Assembly (NCBI GenBank): GCA_013152945.1
Contig: JAADFL010000203.1
Coordinates: 1 to 41,976 of the forward strand
DNA length: 41,976 bases
DNA from: Deltaproteobacteria bacterium
Lineage (GTDB): Bacteria; Myxococcota_A; JAADFL01
Direction of reading: 5' to 3'
The notes beneath the pieces were generated by a model. It saw only the letters and a list, made by a program, of their open reading frames with translations. It was not told the origin of the DNA and made no database searches. Made by a program: the position numbers and the translations under genes. This document shows positions 26,458 through 35,457 of this stretch, in pieces; within the stretch, counting starts at the first letter, position 1, and each line of letters begins with the position of its first letter.

Positions 26458-26556
26458 GGTTCTGGAGCCGTTGCCAATAATGTTTTCTATATATAAGCCG
26501 GCTTCCGAAGCAAATTATTCGAACATCTGGTTTGTGGCTTGCGTTATCCTGCATAT

Positions 26557-26565
26557 TGTGGAAAA
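26557..26565 (-). promoter_or_regulatory. DnaA-box-like 9-mer downstream of dnaA
   Basis: TGTGGAAAA at 26557-26565 (reverse complement TTTTCCACA) matches the TTWTNCACA consensus and is identical to the site at 24993. It lies in the 137-base gap between dnaA and the zinc-ribbon gene. Confidence 0.4.
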
Positions 26566-26594
26566 TTATTAGACACTTTTTAAGGAGGGGAACC

Positions 26595-26993
26595 ATGCGT
26601 TGGAATTATTCATGCCCGAAATGCAAAGCAATGCTGAACCCTGATGAAACCATTATCCTCATAGGCAGGCTTGAAAAAGTAAAGTGCCTGATGGGATTTC
26701 ATCCGGAACCTGGGAACTACAAGATCTTTGTTCCGCCGGGGATAACCGTGAATCAAGGAGACATCTGGAATTTTTCGTGCCCGGTTTGCGGGCAGGATCT
26801 CACCGCCGAGCAGGACGAGAAATTATGTGCCCTGAATACAAATATAGAGGAGGAAACTCATTTGGTTCTTTTCTCCAGGGTAGCGGGTGAAAAGGCGACT
26901 TTCATCGTCGGCAAGACCGGTCTGAAAGAAAGGCATGGTGAACACGTCGAAAGCTATCTGCCAAGGTTGATACAGATGAAGTATCTTCTCTAG
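26595..26993 (+). CDS. Uncharacterised zinc-ribbon protein
   Basis: 132-aa soluble protein beginning MRWNYSCPKCKAMLNPDETIILIG, with a CPKC pair and a second CPVC pair (FSCPVCGQDLTAEQ) about 46 residues later, together forming a likely four-Cys zinc site. Between them is a short beta-rich insert with IFVPPGITVNQGDIW. The C-terminal part (LVLFSRVAGEKATFIVGKTGL) is beta-like. I do not recognise a functional family. GGAGGGG lies immediately upstream of ATG 26595, a strong ribosome-binding site that decides the start over an upstream in-frame ATG at 26532. It is the gene right after dnaA. Confidence 0.75.
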   Translation: MRWNYSCPKCKAMLNPDETIILIGRLEKVKCLMGFHPEPGNYKIFVPPGITVNQGDIWNFSCPVCGQDLTAEQDEKLCALNTNIEEETHLVLFSRVAGEKATFIVGKTGLKERHGEHVESYLPRLIQMKYLL

Positions 26994-27191
26994 GCCGGTT
27001 TTTAAGGCCTGTACTTGTCTTGTGGGCATAGGATTATAAAAAATATTTTTTAAGACCTTGTCCTTGGTTTTTTATAAGAGCATCCATAATTTTTTTATAT
27101 GTGTTTTTCAATTTTCCAACCTGTTTGCACCCTGAATTATTTTTGAGTAGACTGGTATCATGAAAATTCAGATGTGCACCAGAGGCTGATT
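26994..27191. other. A+T-rich gap with 14-bp A/T palindrome
   Basis: A 5-bp stem AGGCC/GGCCT (26992-26996 and 27006-27010) overlaps the preceding stop codon; it has a T-rich loop but no T-tail. AAAAAATATTTTTT (27038-27051) is a perfect 14-bp palindrome. A weak promoter-like pair, TTGGTT (27064-27069) and TAATTT (27087-27092), is 17 bases apart. The stretch to about 27117 is markedly A+T-rich and could be a curved promoter region or an unwinding element. Confidence 0.4.
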
Positions 27192-28544
27192 ATGATTTTA
27201 CTTATCTATTTCCGGCTATCCGAAATAACGGCCAAGGCATTGCTCCTTTTGCTTACCGGAGCACTGATCTCATGCTCCGGCTCGGTGGCCGATAATAACA
27301 ATGATACTTCCCAAAAGATCCCGTGTTCAAGGAACAGTGACTGCCCGCCGAATTGGACATGCATGTTCGACTGGTGCGTCAAGGGCGGCAGTGATAGTGA
27401 TTCGGATACTGACACGGATTTGGATACCGACACTGATATTGACACCGACACTGACACCGACACTGACACTGATACTGATACAGGCGCTTCATATGGCGGC
27501 TCGTGCCGTAGAAACGGAGACTGTGCTTCAGAGAAATGCCTGGTCTTGAAAGATCTTGCTGTCAGCAACTGCACCAAGAATTGTGCATCCAACCAGGATT
27601 GTTCCAAGATGAGCGGATGGACATGCGAGAAATTGTACGGCGAGTTGGTGTGTGCTCCATTGCATGGGGGAGACACGGACGCGGATACGGATACGGACAC
27701 GGACATGGATGCCGACACGGACACGGATGCCGATACGGACACTGACACAGACACGGATACCGACACGGATACGGATACCGGCACGGATACTTGTCCTGAA
27801 AAACCTACCATAGCCGGCGGTGTTACTGTGTACGAGTTGATCTTCCCGGATATGCTCTCCAGTTACAATCGAGGGAATGCCTTTGCCTTCTTCGGGCAGG
27901 TGAAAACCGGCAATGGCAACGAAGTCCAGCCTGATTGGAAAAACGACAAATGTGCAGCATACGTCGGTCAGGACCTAAGCACCTCTTACGAGCCAAAAGC
28001 CAGTCTCGACGCAGGCAAAATAACAGTAACGGGCACCAAGGCCAGGACAACGCTTACAAGGGATGCTTTTGACAAGACATACTCGAGTTCGCTGAATAAA
28101 GACAACAAAGACATCTTTGACAGCAACAGGACAATCATGGTCCAGGCCGAAGGAGGCGGGGACATCGGTCCATTCAACTTGGAAGTCAATTCACCTTCCT
28201 CTGTGACCGTCACATCACCCAGCAGCGGTTCAACTATCAGCAAATCCTATGATCTTACGATCAAGTGGGTTCCATCCGGCACAGGAGGAATCAGTGTTCT
28301 TGTTTCGGCTGTGGTCAAGGAGGGAGATACCATCAAGGAGGCCACCAGTATCGTTTGCGGAGCAAAAGACCAGGATGGATCGGTAATAATCCCCAAGGAA
28401 GCCCTTTCGTTGTTGCCTTCAAAAGCCAGTACCGGCGGTTTCTCTGTGACGAGGGCCAATGCAGCCGGTGAAACCATGTGCGAAATTGGGGTGGGCTTGA
28501 CCGTTAGTACGACTTTCGGCGGGTATTTTAATATTACTCCCTAA
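27192..28544 (+). CDS. Surface lipoprotein with two Asp-Thr repeat blocks and Cys-rich modules
   Basis: 450-aa predicted lipoprotein. The signal has a hydrophobic core ending LTGALISC, a good lipobox. A small Cys-rich module follows (CPPNWTCMFDWC), then a first Asp-Thr/Asp-Ser block of 30 residues. A second Cys-rich module comes next (SCRRNGDCASEKCLVL ... CTKNCASNQDCSKMSGWTC), then a second block of 40 residues. The C-terminal 250 residues are beta-rich, with an Ig-like end (VTSPSSGSTISKSYDLTIKWVPSG). No catalytic motif is seen; a binding, adhesive or structural role is likely. ATG 27192 is favoured because AGAGG is six bases upstream; a GTG at 27174 is the alternative. The style matches lipoproteins common in myxobacterial-type genomes. 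Confidence 0.85.
   Translation: MILLIYFRLSEITAKALLLLLTGALISCSGSVADNNNDTSQKIPCSRNSDCPPNWTCMFDWCVKGGSDSDSDTDTDLDTDTDIDTDTDTDTDTDTDTGASYGGSCRRNGDCASEKCLVLKDLAVSNCTKNCASNQDCSKMSGWTCEKLYGELVCAPLHGGDTDADTDTDTDMDADTDTDADTDTDTDTDTDTDTDTGTDTCPEKPTIAGGVTVYELIFPDMLSSYNRGNAFAFFGQVKTGNGNEVQPDWKNDKCAAYVGQDLSTSYEPKASLDAGKITVTGTKARTTLTRDAFDKTYSSSLNKDNKDIFDSNRTIMVQAEGGGDIGPFNLEVNSPSSVTVTSPSSGSTISKSYDLTIKWVPSGTGGISVLVSAVVKEGDTIKEATSIVCGAKDQDGSVIIPKEALSLLPSKASTGGFSVTRANAAGETMCEIGVGLTVSTTFGGYFNITP
27393..27482 (+). repeat. Asp-Thr coding repeat, block 1
   Basis: Ninety bases of hexamer-type GAYACN repeats encoding Asp alternating with Thr (occasionally Ser, Leu or Ile). Third-base variation keeps the DNA from being a perfect microsatellite. 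Confidence 0.9.
27672..27791 (+). repeat. Asp-Thr coding repeat, block 2
   Basis: About 120 bases of GAYACN repeats encoding Asp alternating with Thr, Ala, Met or Gly, separating the Cys-rich module from the beta-rich C-terminal half. Confidence 0.9.
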
Positions 28545-28766
28545 GACAAGCTTGGACCTGCGGTACTTTATTCGGTAATAATTAAAAACCTCTAAAACCT
28601 CGATCGATGATTCATGGAACAATATGAGCTGTTGGAGGGCATCCCGATTAGAGCTGAAATGCACCAACACTTGACCGGTGCTCCTTATTTCCGGAGAATT
28701 ATCCAATGGAGTATTTGACTCGAAGAATCACCCGGTGGATATATGAACTGCAAGGAGAAGATTGGA
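28545..28766. other. Gap ahead of the amylolytic gene cluster
   Basis: This 222-base gap is the only sizeable break in the plus-strand run from 27.2 to 41.9 kb and should carry the main promoter of the six-gene amylolytic unit. I could not pick a convincing promoter pair or operator, and no clear terminator follows the preceding gene. Confidence 0.35.
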
Positions 28767-31700
28767 ATGAGCCTTAAAAATAAAAACATGGAATCCTATT
28801 TTCCTGTTTCGCTTTCAACTATTTTCTTACTGACTTGTATCCAGGTTTTCGCCGCCGGTTGCAGCACGGGTGGGAGTTCAAATGACCTCTGCTTGGACAA
28901 GGATTGCGGCGATTACGGTGAGTGCGTGGTTACAGGGGGCCGTGCCTCCTGTCTCTGTGTAGCCGGTTATATCGAAGACCAGGGCAAGTGCATCAAGAAT
29001 CCTTGTTCTTCATCTCCATGTGCTCACGGCACATGCACGCCGGACGGCAAGAATGCATTGTGCAAATGCGAGCCCGGGTACTCGGGGGCATTGTGTGACC
29101 AATGCGGCCCCGGTTACCACGTGCAAGGACTCACCTGCGTGCCGGGATCGCCTTGCAGGGACGATCCCTGTGTATACGGGAGATGCAGAAACGTGGGAGG
29201 AGTTCCAATCTGCGAGTGCTTTACCGGTTATTCAGGAGACCTGTGTGATAGATGTGCATCAGGCTATCACACAGAAAACCTCAAGTGTGTATCCGATACA
29301 GCCTGTGATCCCGATCCCTGCGTGCATGGTTTGTGTATCGAACAGGAAGGAAGTGCAAGCTGCAAGTGTGATCCCGGATACTCGGGAGATTACTGTAACC
29401 AGTGCGCAAACGGTTACCACGAAGAAGATCTCTTATGCGTTCCGGATATGGGTGGACCATGTGATCCCAACCCCTGCAAGGAACAAAACAAGACGAGATG
29501 CAAAGAACAAGGCCAAGGTGGCTTTGTTTGCTTGTGCGATCCCGGGTTCCACGAGGAAAATGGAACCTGTGTGGAAGATACGGAGTGTTCGCCCAACCCG
29601 TGTGATGAAGTCAACAAGACCGTATGCAAGGAGGATGGAAAGGGAGGCTTCGTATGCAACTGCGATGCGGGATACCATGAGGACAACAATGATTGTGTTC
29701 AAGACACCGTCTGTTCGCCCAACCCGTGCAACGAAGTCAACAAGACCGTGTGTAAGGAGGATGGGAAGGGAGGTTTCGTATGTAACTGCGATGCGGGATA
29801 CCATGAAGACAACAATAATTGCGTTCAGGACACTGTTTGTAATCCGGGCACGACTTGTTCGGGGCATGGCACCTGCACCGGAAACGGTCTTGAATGTTCC
29901 TGCAACTCGGGATTTACAGGCGAACATTGCAATACATGCGATGCAGGATACCACGAAAAGAACGGAACGTGTCTTGCGGACACACCTTGCGATCCCAATC
30001 CGTGTAAGATTGTTCACAAGACATCATGCCAGGAGGTTTCGGGGAAGGCGGAATGCGACTGTGACCCGGGTTATCAGGATGAAGACCATGACGGCGCCTG
30101 TAAACCGGACTGTGAAAACGCCGGCCTGAATTGCGGAGACCACGGACACTGTGAAATATTGCTTGGAACGGCCTCTTGTACCTGTGACACCGGTTACACC
30201 GGTACTACCTGTTCCGGATGCGATCAGGGTTTCCAGGACAATGACAACAATCAAACATGCATGCCGGATTGCGAACATGCAGGGCTGGATTGCAGGGGCG
30301 GATCATGTGACGACAGTTCAGGCATTGCCGCCTGTGCAGGCCAAAGGTCATGCAAGACAGTAGTAAGTTATGATCCGGCGGGCGAGAAGGTTTCATCGAT
30401 ATACATTCGTGGAGAATTCAACGGATGGTCGTTGGATAATCCGTTGGTCCTTCAGCCGGACGGCATATTCAAGGTCGAACTCGATCTTCAACCCGGAGAC
30501 TATGGTTACAAATTCTATGACCAAGGCAATGATCGCTGGTTCGAAGATCCGGCAAATCCATATTTCAAATGGGTCGATGGAAATCAAAACTCAAGACTCA
30601 GGGTGCCTGATTGCAGCCTTCCAATGCTCCAGTTGGTTTCCGCACCAGTTGTCCAGGGAGGAAACATCAGTTTCAAGGTTCATTATCTGGATGGCTCCAA
30701 AGGGGCCGGGCTGGATGCGTCCAGGGTTACGGCCCGGAGAAACGGCGTGGATCTTGGCTTGTCCTTCGATCCGCAAAGCATGGAGTTGTCCGTGAACGAC
30801 AAAGGCCTGGCTCCCGGCAAATACAGCTATACGTTCAAGGCGTTCGACAAGGCTTCCAGACCTACGCAACTTCTTTTCGTACCTTTGTGGGTGGAACAAG
30901 AACATTTTTCATGGCAGGATGCCATCATGTATTTTGTACTGACCGACCGGTTCAAGGATGGGGATCCATCCAATGACAATCCCACTCCCGGAGTGGATCA
31001 AAAGGCCAACTGGCAGGGAGGGGACTTCAAGGGAATACTGGAGGAGATCGAAGACGGATATTTCGACGGCCTGGGAGTCAATACCTTGTGGATATCGTCT
31101 GTAATCCAGAACACCGGCAACTCAGGCCTGGGTAGTGACGGCCACTTGTACTCGGGCTACCATTCATATTGGCCCATAGCCACGGGCTGGAGGGATGACA
31201 ACCCGCTGCCCGGGGTAAAGCCCATAGACCCGCATTTCGGAGACCTCAATCTCCTGAAGCAGCTCGTCCAGACTGCTCACGAGCATGGAATAAGGATAAT
31301 CGTGGACTTTGTGGCCAATCACGTGCACCAGGACAGTCCCCTTTGGCTCGAACATAAGGATGACGATCCTCCATGGTTTCACGACCTGTATGTATGTGGC
31401 TGGGATCAGCCCATCAATTGCTGGTTCGCTCCCTACCTTCCCGACTTTGATTACAAGAACCTGGATGTATTGAAAACCGTCGTGGAACACGCGATTTGGC
31501 TTGCTCAACAAACTAATATCGACGGCTTCAGGTTGGATGCCGTAAAGCACATGATACATGATTTTTCCTTTGCGCTTAGGGCCAGGATCCAAGAGAGTGT
31601 AGCTACCACAGCCACACGATTCTACATGGTGGGAGAAACATTCACAGGAGAAGACGGCGCTGGTTTGATCAAAGAATACGTAAGGCCCGAAGAGTTGGAT

Positions 31701-32435
31701 GGTCAATTCGATTTTCCCTTGTACTGGCAGGTAGTCAAGACTTTCTTGAGAGAAGAACAGGATTTTCGCGGTCTGGAGTCCATGCTCGAGTGGGACCAGG
31801 GGTACTATGGATCGTGGGCGATCATGTCCAACTTCATGGGCAACCATGATGTTCCAAGGGCGCTTTCCCATGCAGCCGGCCAGATTGCCGACATGTGGGG
31901 GAACGGCGCAAAAGAACAGGGCTGGAGTAATCCGCCCGGACTGCCGCAGGGAGATTTGGCTTTTAAGCGTCTTTGTTCAGCCTGGACGTTTCTTATGAGC
32001 ATTCCGGGTATTCCCTTGATATATTACGGTGACGAGATCGGCATGCCTGGAGCGGGTGACCCGGATAACAGGAGACCAATGATATTCGGAGACCAACTGG
32101 ATCCGAGACAAAAGGCCACGCTTGACCATGTTGAAAAACTGACTGCGGCAAGGGCTGCACATCCTGCTTTGAGGTACGGTGTCAGACAACAACTCTACAT
32201 GTCCGGTGACGGTCTGATTTGGTCTTACGGGCTGTCCCATGGAAATGATTGGGCCATAGTCGCATTCAATCGCACGGACAAGGATCAAACAATAGATATT
32301 CCTGTCTCCGACATGGATATTTCAGGCGGCACAAGGCTGAAAGATGTAATAAGCGGGAACGTTTCAACAGTATCATCGGGTAAATTATCCATAAACCTTG
32401 CATCAAGGGAGAGCGCTCTCTTGGTCCTGGAGTAG
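28767..32435 (+). CDS. EGF-repeat / CBM48-like / GH13 alpha-amylase family lipoprotein
   Basis: 1222-aa predicted surface lipoprotein. The signal ends FAAGC. Some 520 residues of EGF-like modules follow, with Cys patterns like DPCVHGLCIEQ then CKCDPGYSGDYC; two units are near-identical tandem copies. A CBM48-like starch-binding domain (IYIRGEFNGW) and an all-beta linker precede the GH13 barrel. All four GH13 regions are intact: VDFVANHVH (about 31302), GFRLDAVKH with the nucleophile Asp codon at 31536-31538, VGETF with the acid/base Glu at 31635-31637, and GNHDVPR with the transition-state Asp at 31848-31850. It should cleave internal alpha-1,4 (or alpha-1,6) bonds of starch, glycogen or pullulan outside the cell. 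ATG 28767 has GGAG nine bases upstream; ATG 28743 is the alternative. The next gene starts four bases after the stop. Confidence 0.9.
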   Translation: MSLKNKNMESYFPVSLSTIFLLTCIQVFAAGCSTGGSSNDLCLDKDCGDYGECVVTGGRASCLCVAGYIEDQGKCIKNPCSSSPCAHGTCTPDGKNALCKCEPGYSGALCDQCGPGYHVQGLTCVPGSPCRDDPCVYGRCRNVGGVPICECFTGYSGDLCDRCASGYHTENLKCVSDTACDPDPCVHGLCIEQEGSASCKCDPGYSGDYCNQCANGYHEEDLLCVPDMGGPCDPNPCKEQNKTRCKEQGQGGFVCLCDPGFHEENGTCVEDTECSPNPCDEVNKTVCKEDGKGGFVCNCDAGYHEDNNDCVQDTVCSPNPCNEVNKTVCKEDGKGGFVCNCDAGYHEDNNNCVQDTVCNPGTTCSGHGTCTGNGLECSCNSGFTGEHCNTCDAGYHEKNGTCLADTPCDPNPCKIVHKTSCQEVSGKAECDCDPGYQDEDHDGACKPDCENAGLNCGDHGHCEILLGTASCTCDTGYTGTTCSGCDQGFQDNDNNQTCMPDCEHAGLDCRGGSCDDSSGIAACAGQRSCKTVVSYDPAGEKVSSIYIRGEFNGWSLDNPLVLQPDGIFKVELDLQPGDYGYKFYDQGNDRWFEDPANPYFKWVDGNQNSRLRVPDCSLPMLQLVSAPVVQGGNISFKVHYLDGSKGAGLDASRVTARRNGVDLGLSFDPQSMELSVNDKGLAPGKYSYTFKAFDKASRPTQLLFVPLWVEQEHFSWQDAIMYFVLTDRFKDGDPSNDNPTPGVDQKANWQGGDFKGILEEIEDGYFDGLGVNTLWISSVIQNTGNSGLGSDGHLYSGYHSYWPIATGWRDDNPLPGVKPIDPHFGDLNLLKQLVQTAHEHGIRIIVDFVANHVHQDSPLWLEHKDDDPPWFHDLYVCGWDQPINCWFAPYLPDFDYKNLDVLKTVVEHAIWLAQQTNIDGFRLDAVKHMIHDFSFALRARIQESVATTATRFYMVGETFTGEDGAGLIKEYVRPEELDGQFDFPLYWQVVKTFLREEQDFRGLESMLEWDQGYYGSWAIMSNFMGNHDVPRALSHAAGQIADMWGNGAKEQGWSNPPGLPQGDLAFKRLCSAWTFLMSIPGIPLIYYGDEIGMPGAGDPDNRRPMIFGDQLDPRQKATLDHVEKLTAARAAHPALRYGVRQQLYMSGDGLIWSYGLSHGNDWAIVAFNRTDKDQTIDIPVSDMDISGGTRLKDVISGNVSTVSSGKLSINLASRESALLVLE
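29586..29837 (+). repeat. Tandem 126-bp EGF-module duplication
   Basis: Two near-identical copies of 126 bases (29586-29711 and 29712-29837), each encoding a 42-residue EGF-like unit that starts CSPNPC and ends in a GYHEDNN-containing stretch. The small number of differences implies recent duplication or gene conversion. Confidence 0.85.
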
Positions 32436-32439
32436 TACT

Positions 32440-35400
32440 ATGTCTTTTGAAAAAAACAGGCATGTATCTTTTTCTCCGTTTCATCTATTACCTGCATTGT
32501 TACTTGTCTCCCTGGCAGCCTTGATTTTGTCCTCCGGTTGCAGTCCATCCAAAACCGGTGATCTTTGCAGAGACGTGGATTGTTCCCTGCATGGCGTATG
32601 CAAGGTAAGAGGCAACCTGGCTGTATGCGATTGCCAGCAAGGATATGTCGCAAGGGGCCTTACGTGTATTAAGGATCGTTGCAGTGAAATGGACTGTGGT
32701 AACGGCATGTGTTCCCAGGACGCGGACAGTGCCTGGTGTGACTGCAAGGCCGGCTGGCAAGGGGACCGTTGCGATACATGTGCTGCAGGCTACCACGAAG
32801 ACGGTTCTGAATGCGTTCCGGACAAGCCGTGCTCCCGGGATCCATGCATACACGGTAAATGCAGGGTTACCGGACAAGGTAAGGAGACCTGTGACTGTGA
32901 CAAGGGTTATTCAGGGAACATCTGTGAAAAATGTGCAGATGGGTACAAACCAAGCGGGCTTACATGCGTGCCTGATTCAGGTGATGCAGATACCGACACC
33001 GACACAGACACCGATATTGACACCGACACAGACACAGACACAGACACCGATACAGACATTGACACAGATACCGACACTGATACGGATACCGACACAGACA
33101 CTGACACCGACACAGACACTGACACCGACACTGACACTGACACCGACACAGACATTGATACAGACACCGACACAGACACTGACACCGACACTGACATTGA
33201 CACCGATATTGACACCGACACCGACATTGACACCGATACAGACATTGACACAGATACCGACACCGACACGGATACCGACACCGATACGGATATCGACACT
33301 GACACTGACACCGATACGGATACCGACACTGGTTCGAATGCCTGCCCTTACGGCTATTCCGGATTCCCAAAATGCAACCAATGTGATGCCGGTTTTCATG
33401 AGCAAGGCATGGTTTGCATACCGGACTGCACATTTTCAGGATCCGCCTGTGACAAGGCAAAGCAATCAGCCACGGCCCTTGTTTCGGCCAATGGCCATGG
33501 TGCAATCGTGTACGACATACCATCCAGAAAGGCTACTGTGCTTTATGAACATCCTTATAGAAACTGGGACAAGGATGTATGGACGAGAGACATCCTATAT
33601 GACACGTACTTGGGTATTCGAACTCCTTCGATACATACCTGGCTCAATGAGATAGAACCAAAGGGAGTGGAATACTTCGACCAGACAGGCATCATTCATA
33701 CTGTTCACACAGCGGGCGGCTTCAGAATCGATAGTTACATCTATGCACCCTGGGAGATAGGCAGGCCGGCACTTGTAATTATTGGCAAGGTGAGTAACAT
33801 TTCTGATACCGAATCCAAGGTTTCACTGTATACGATACACAATTATCACCTGGGTTACACCTCGGACCAGGACCATGTAAATCCGGATGCAAGGGATGAG
33901 GAAATAAAATACCTGGCCGAAGAAAACGCCTATGTTGAAACCGGGCCGGGCGGCGCCATTGTACACAAGGCTCTTGGAAAACCGGATCACTTTGGATGCA
34001 CGCCCGACAACCCGTGGCAGGCGCTGAATCAAGGTCTGGACCTTGCAGATACAAGTGAAAGCGGGAAAGGCTATGATCGGGTACCCGGTTTCCAGAAGGA
34101 TTTCGACCTTTCTCCGGGCCAATCCGGTTATTTCGGTGTTGTGTCCGTATTTGACAATTTCGGCGACGAGGCCACGCTGCTTTCAGATGTAAAAAAGGCC
34201 TATGCAGCAATGGACGCAGAAACTACGCTCAACAAGGCCATTGGCAATTGGAGGGCTTGGCGATCCGAACCTCCCTTGGGACTTTCCAAGGCCGAACTGT
34301 TCACATTCAGGCAGTCCGAGGCCATACTGAGACAAGGGCAGGTTTGGGAGCCCAATGATGAAAACCAAAATCCCAGGGGCCAGGTTGTTGCGTCCCTTCC
34401 GCCGGGAAAGTGGAACATCTGCTGGGTGCGGGATATGTCCTATGCACTCGTGGCCTTTTCAAGGGTGGGCCATCTCGACGAGGCAAAAGCAGGTCTTGAT
34501 TTCGTTTTTACGGCTGATTCCGGACTGTACCAAAACCAATATGTAAAGGTTCCGTACAAGGTGTCTGTAACACGTTATTTCGGCCGTGGAAAGGAAGAGA
34601 CAGACTTCAACCAGGACGGTCCGAATATCGAGTTCGACGGTTTCGGCCTGTTCTTATGGGCACTGGGTGAATATTACAGGGCATCATCCGATACTACCTT
34701 GGTTGCTGCCAGGTGGAACACGATCAAGAACGAAATAGCAGGAGCCCTGCTGGCCTTGTTGGACCAGGACACCGGTCTCATCAGTCCTGATTCTTCGATT
34801 TGGGAGGTACACTGGAATGGCAACCAAAAGAGGTTTGTCTACACGTCATCGGCCGCTGCGCGAGGTCTTTGCGAGGCATCCAAACTTGCGGTCGCAATGA
34901 AAGACGACCAGGCATCCAATGGTTTTGAAAACGCCGCCGTGTCCATAAAACAGGCCATATCGTCTGTGTGCACGGATAAAAACTCGACCCTGGCAAGTTC
35001 GTACGAACAGTTGCAGCAGGGTTCCGGTTACCTGGACATGGCTGTCGTGGAGGCCATGAACTGGATGTTGTTCGACCCCGCGGGAACTGTCGTAACATCC
35101 ACGTTGAATGCACTCGAACAGGACCTTAAGGTCGACAGTAAAATGGGATTCTTCAGGAGAAACGCTCCCGGTTCCGATTGGTACGATGCTCAAGAATGGG
35201 CATTCCTGGATTTGAGAACATCTTCTGTTTACAGGCATGCAGGAAAAAGCGAGCCGGCTGACGCCCTTCTCGACTGGACGACCGCACAGGCGATAAAGAA
35301 TTATGGAATGATAGCAGAGTTGTACAATCCCGACAGCAGTGAGTACGAAGGAGAAGTCCCAATGGTGGGCTTTGGGGCCGGTGCTTATATAATGGCGTTG

Positions 35401-35457
35401 CTTGATCGAGTATACGGTCCTGCAGTGTCGCCGGATTGTGGTTTCTTCGGTAAATGA
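32440..35457 (+). CDS. EGF / Asp-Thr stalk / GH15-like glucoamylase lipoprotein
   Basis: 1005-aa predicted lipoprotein. The signal ends LSSGC. Three EGF-like modules follow (for example DPCIHGKCRVTG then CDCDKGYSGNIC), then a 116-residue Asp-Thr stalk, another Cys pair region (CPYGYSGFPKCNQCDAGFHEQGMVC) and a catalytic region of about 670 residues. The latter begins with a beta-sandwich-like part (NWDKDVWTRDILYDTYLGI) and continues with an (alpha/alpha) barrel of the GH15 type: CWVRDMSYALVAFSRVGH, GFGLFLWALGEYYR, SSIWEVHWNG with the likely acid Glu codon at 34804-34806, and IAELYN with the likely base Glu at 35317-35319. It should release glucose or short sugars from non-reducing ends. ATG 32440 has GGAG seven bases upstream. 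The next gene overlaps by ATGA. Confidence 0.85.
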   Translation: MSFEKNRHVSFSPFHLLPALLLVSLAALILSSGCSPSKTGDLCRDVDCSLHGVCKVRGNLAVCDCQQGYVARGLTCIKDRCSEMDCGNGMCSQDADSAWCDCKAGWQGDRCDTCAAGYHEDGSECVPDKPCSRDPCIHGKCRVTGQGKETCDCDKGYSGNICEKCADGYKPSGLTCVPDSGDADTDTDTDTDIDTDTDTDTDTDTDIDTDTDTDTDTDTDTDTDTDTDTDTDTDTDTDIDTDTDTDTDTDTDIDTDIDTDTDIDTDTDIDTDTDTDTDTDTDTDIDTDTDTDTDTDTGSNACPYGYSGFPKCNQCDAGFHEQGMVCIPDCTFSGSACDKAKQSATALVSANGHGAIVYDIPSRKATVLYEHPYRNWDKDVWTRDILYDTYLGIRTPSIHTWLNEIEPKGVEYFDQTGIIHTVHTAGGFRIDSYIYAPWEIGRPALVIIGKVSNISDTESKVSLYTIHNYHLGYTSDQDHVNPDARDEEIKYLAEENAYVETGPGGAIVHKALGKPDHFGCTPDNPWQALNQGLDLADTSESGKGYDRVPGFQKDFDLSPGQSGYFGVVSVFDNFGDEATLLSDVKKAYAAMDAETTLNKAIGNWRAWRSEPPLGLSKAELFTFRQSEAILRQGQVWEPNDENQNPRGQVVASLPPGKWNICWVRDMSYALVAFSRVGHLDEAKAGLDFVFTADSGLYQNQYVKVPYKVSVTRYFGRGKEETDFNQDGPNIEFDGFGLFLWALGEYYRASSDTTLVAARWNTIKNEIAGALLALLDQDTGLISPDSSIWEVHWNGNQKRFVYTSSAAARGLCEASKLAVAMKDDQASNGFENAAVSIKQAISSVCTDKNSTLASSYEQLQQGSGYLDMAVVEAMNWMLFDPAGTVVTSTLNALEQDLKVDSKMGFFRRNAPGSDWYDAQEWAFLDLRTSSVYRHAGKSEPADALLDWTTAQAIKNYGMIAELYNPDSSEYEGEVPMVGFGAGAYIMALLDRVYGPAVSPDCGFFGK
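32983..33330 (+). repeat. Long Asp-Thr/Asp-Ile coding repeat
   Basis: 348 bases of GAY-ACN/ATT hexamers encoding 116 residues in which every second residue is Asp, mostly alternating with Thr and at irregular intervals Ile. Thr codons are mixed (ACC, ACA, ACT, ACG). It separates EGF modules from the catalytic part of the glucoamylase-like lipoprotein. The reverse strand gives long Ser-Val open frames that are shadows. Confidence 0.95.

Noticed and set aside
29020-30129. 369-aa plus-strand open frame inside the EGF amylase gene
   Set aside because: It is an out-of-frame shadow of the EGF modules with no domain of its own; the real frame has the EGF and GH13 signatures.
32907-33329. Long minus-strand open frame of alternating Ser-Val residues (and Cys/Arg-rich frames) across the repeat
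   Set aside because: It is the reverse-strand reading of the Asp-Thr coding repeat; hexamer periodicity removes stops in several frames. No ribosome-binding site or non-repeat domain is present.
32983-33330. CRISPR-like short repeat array
   Set aside because: The repeats are contiguous hexamers without spacers and are in frame with the lipoprotein coding sequence.
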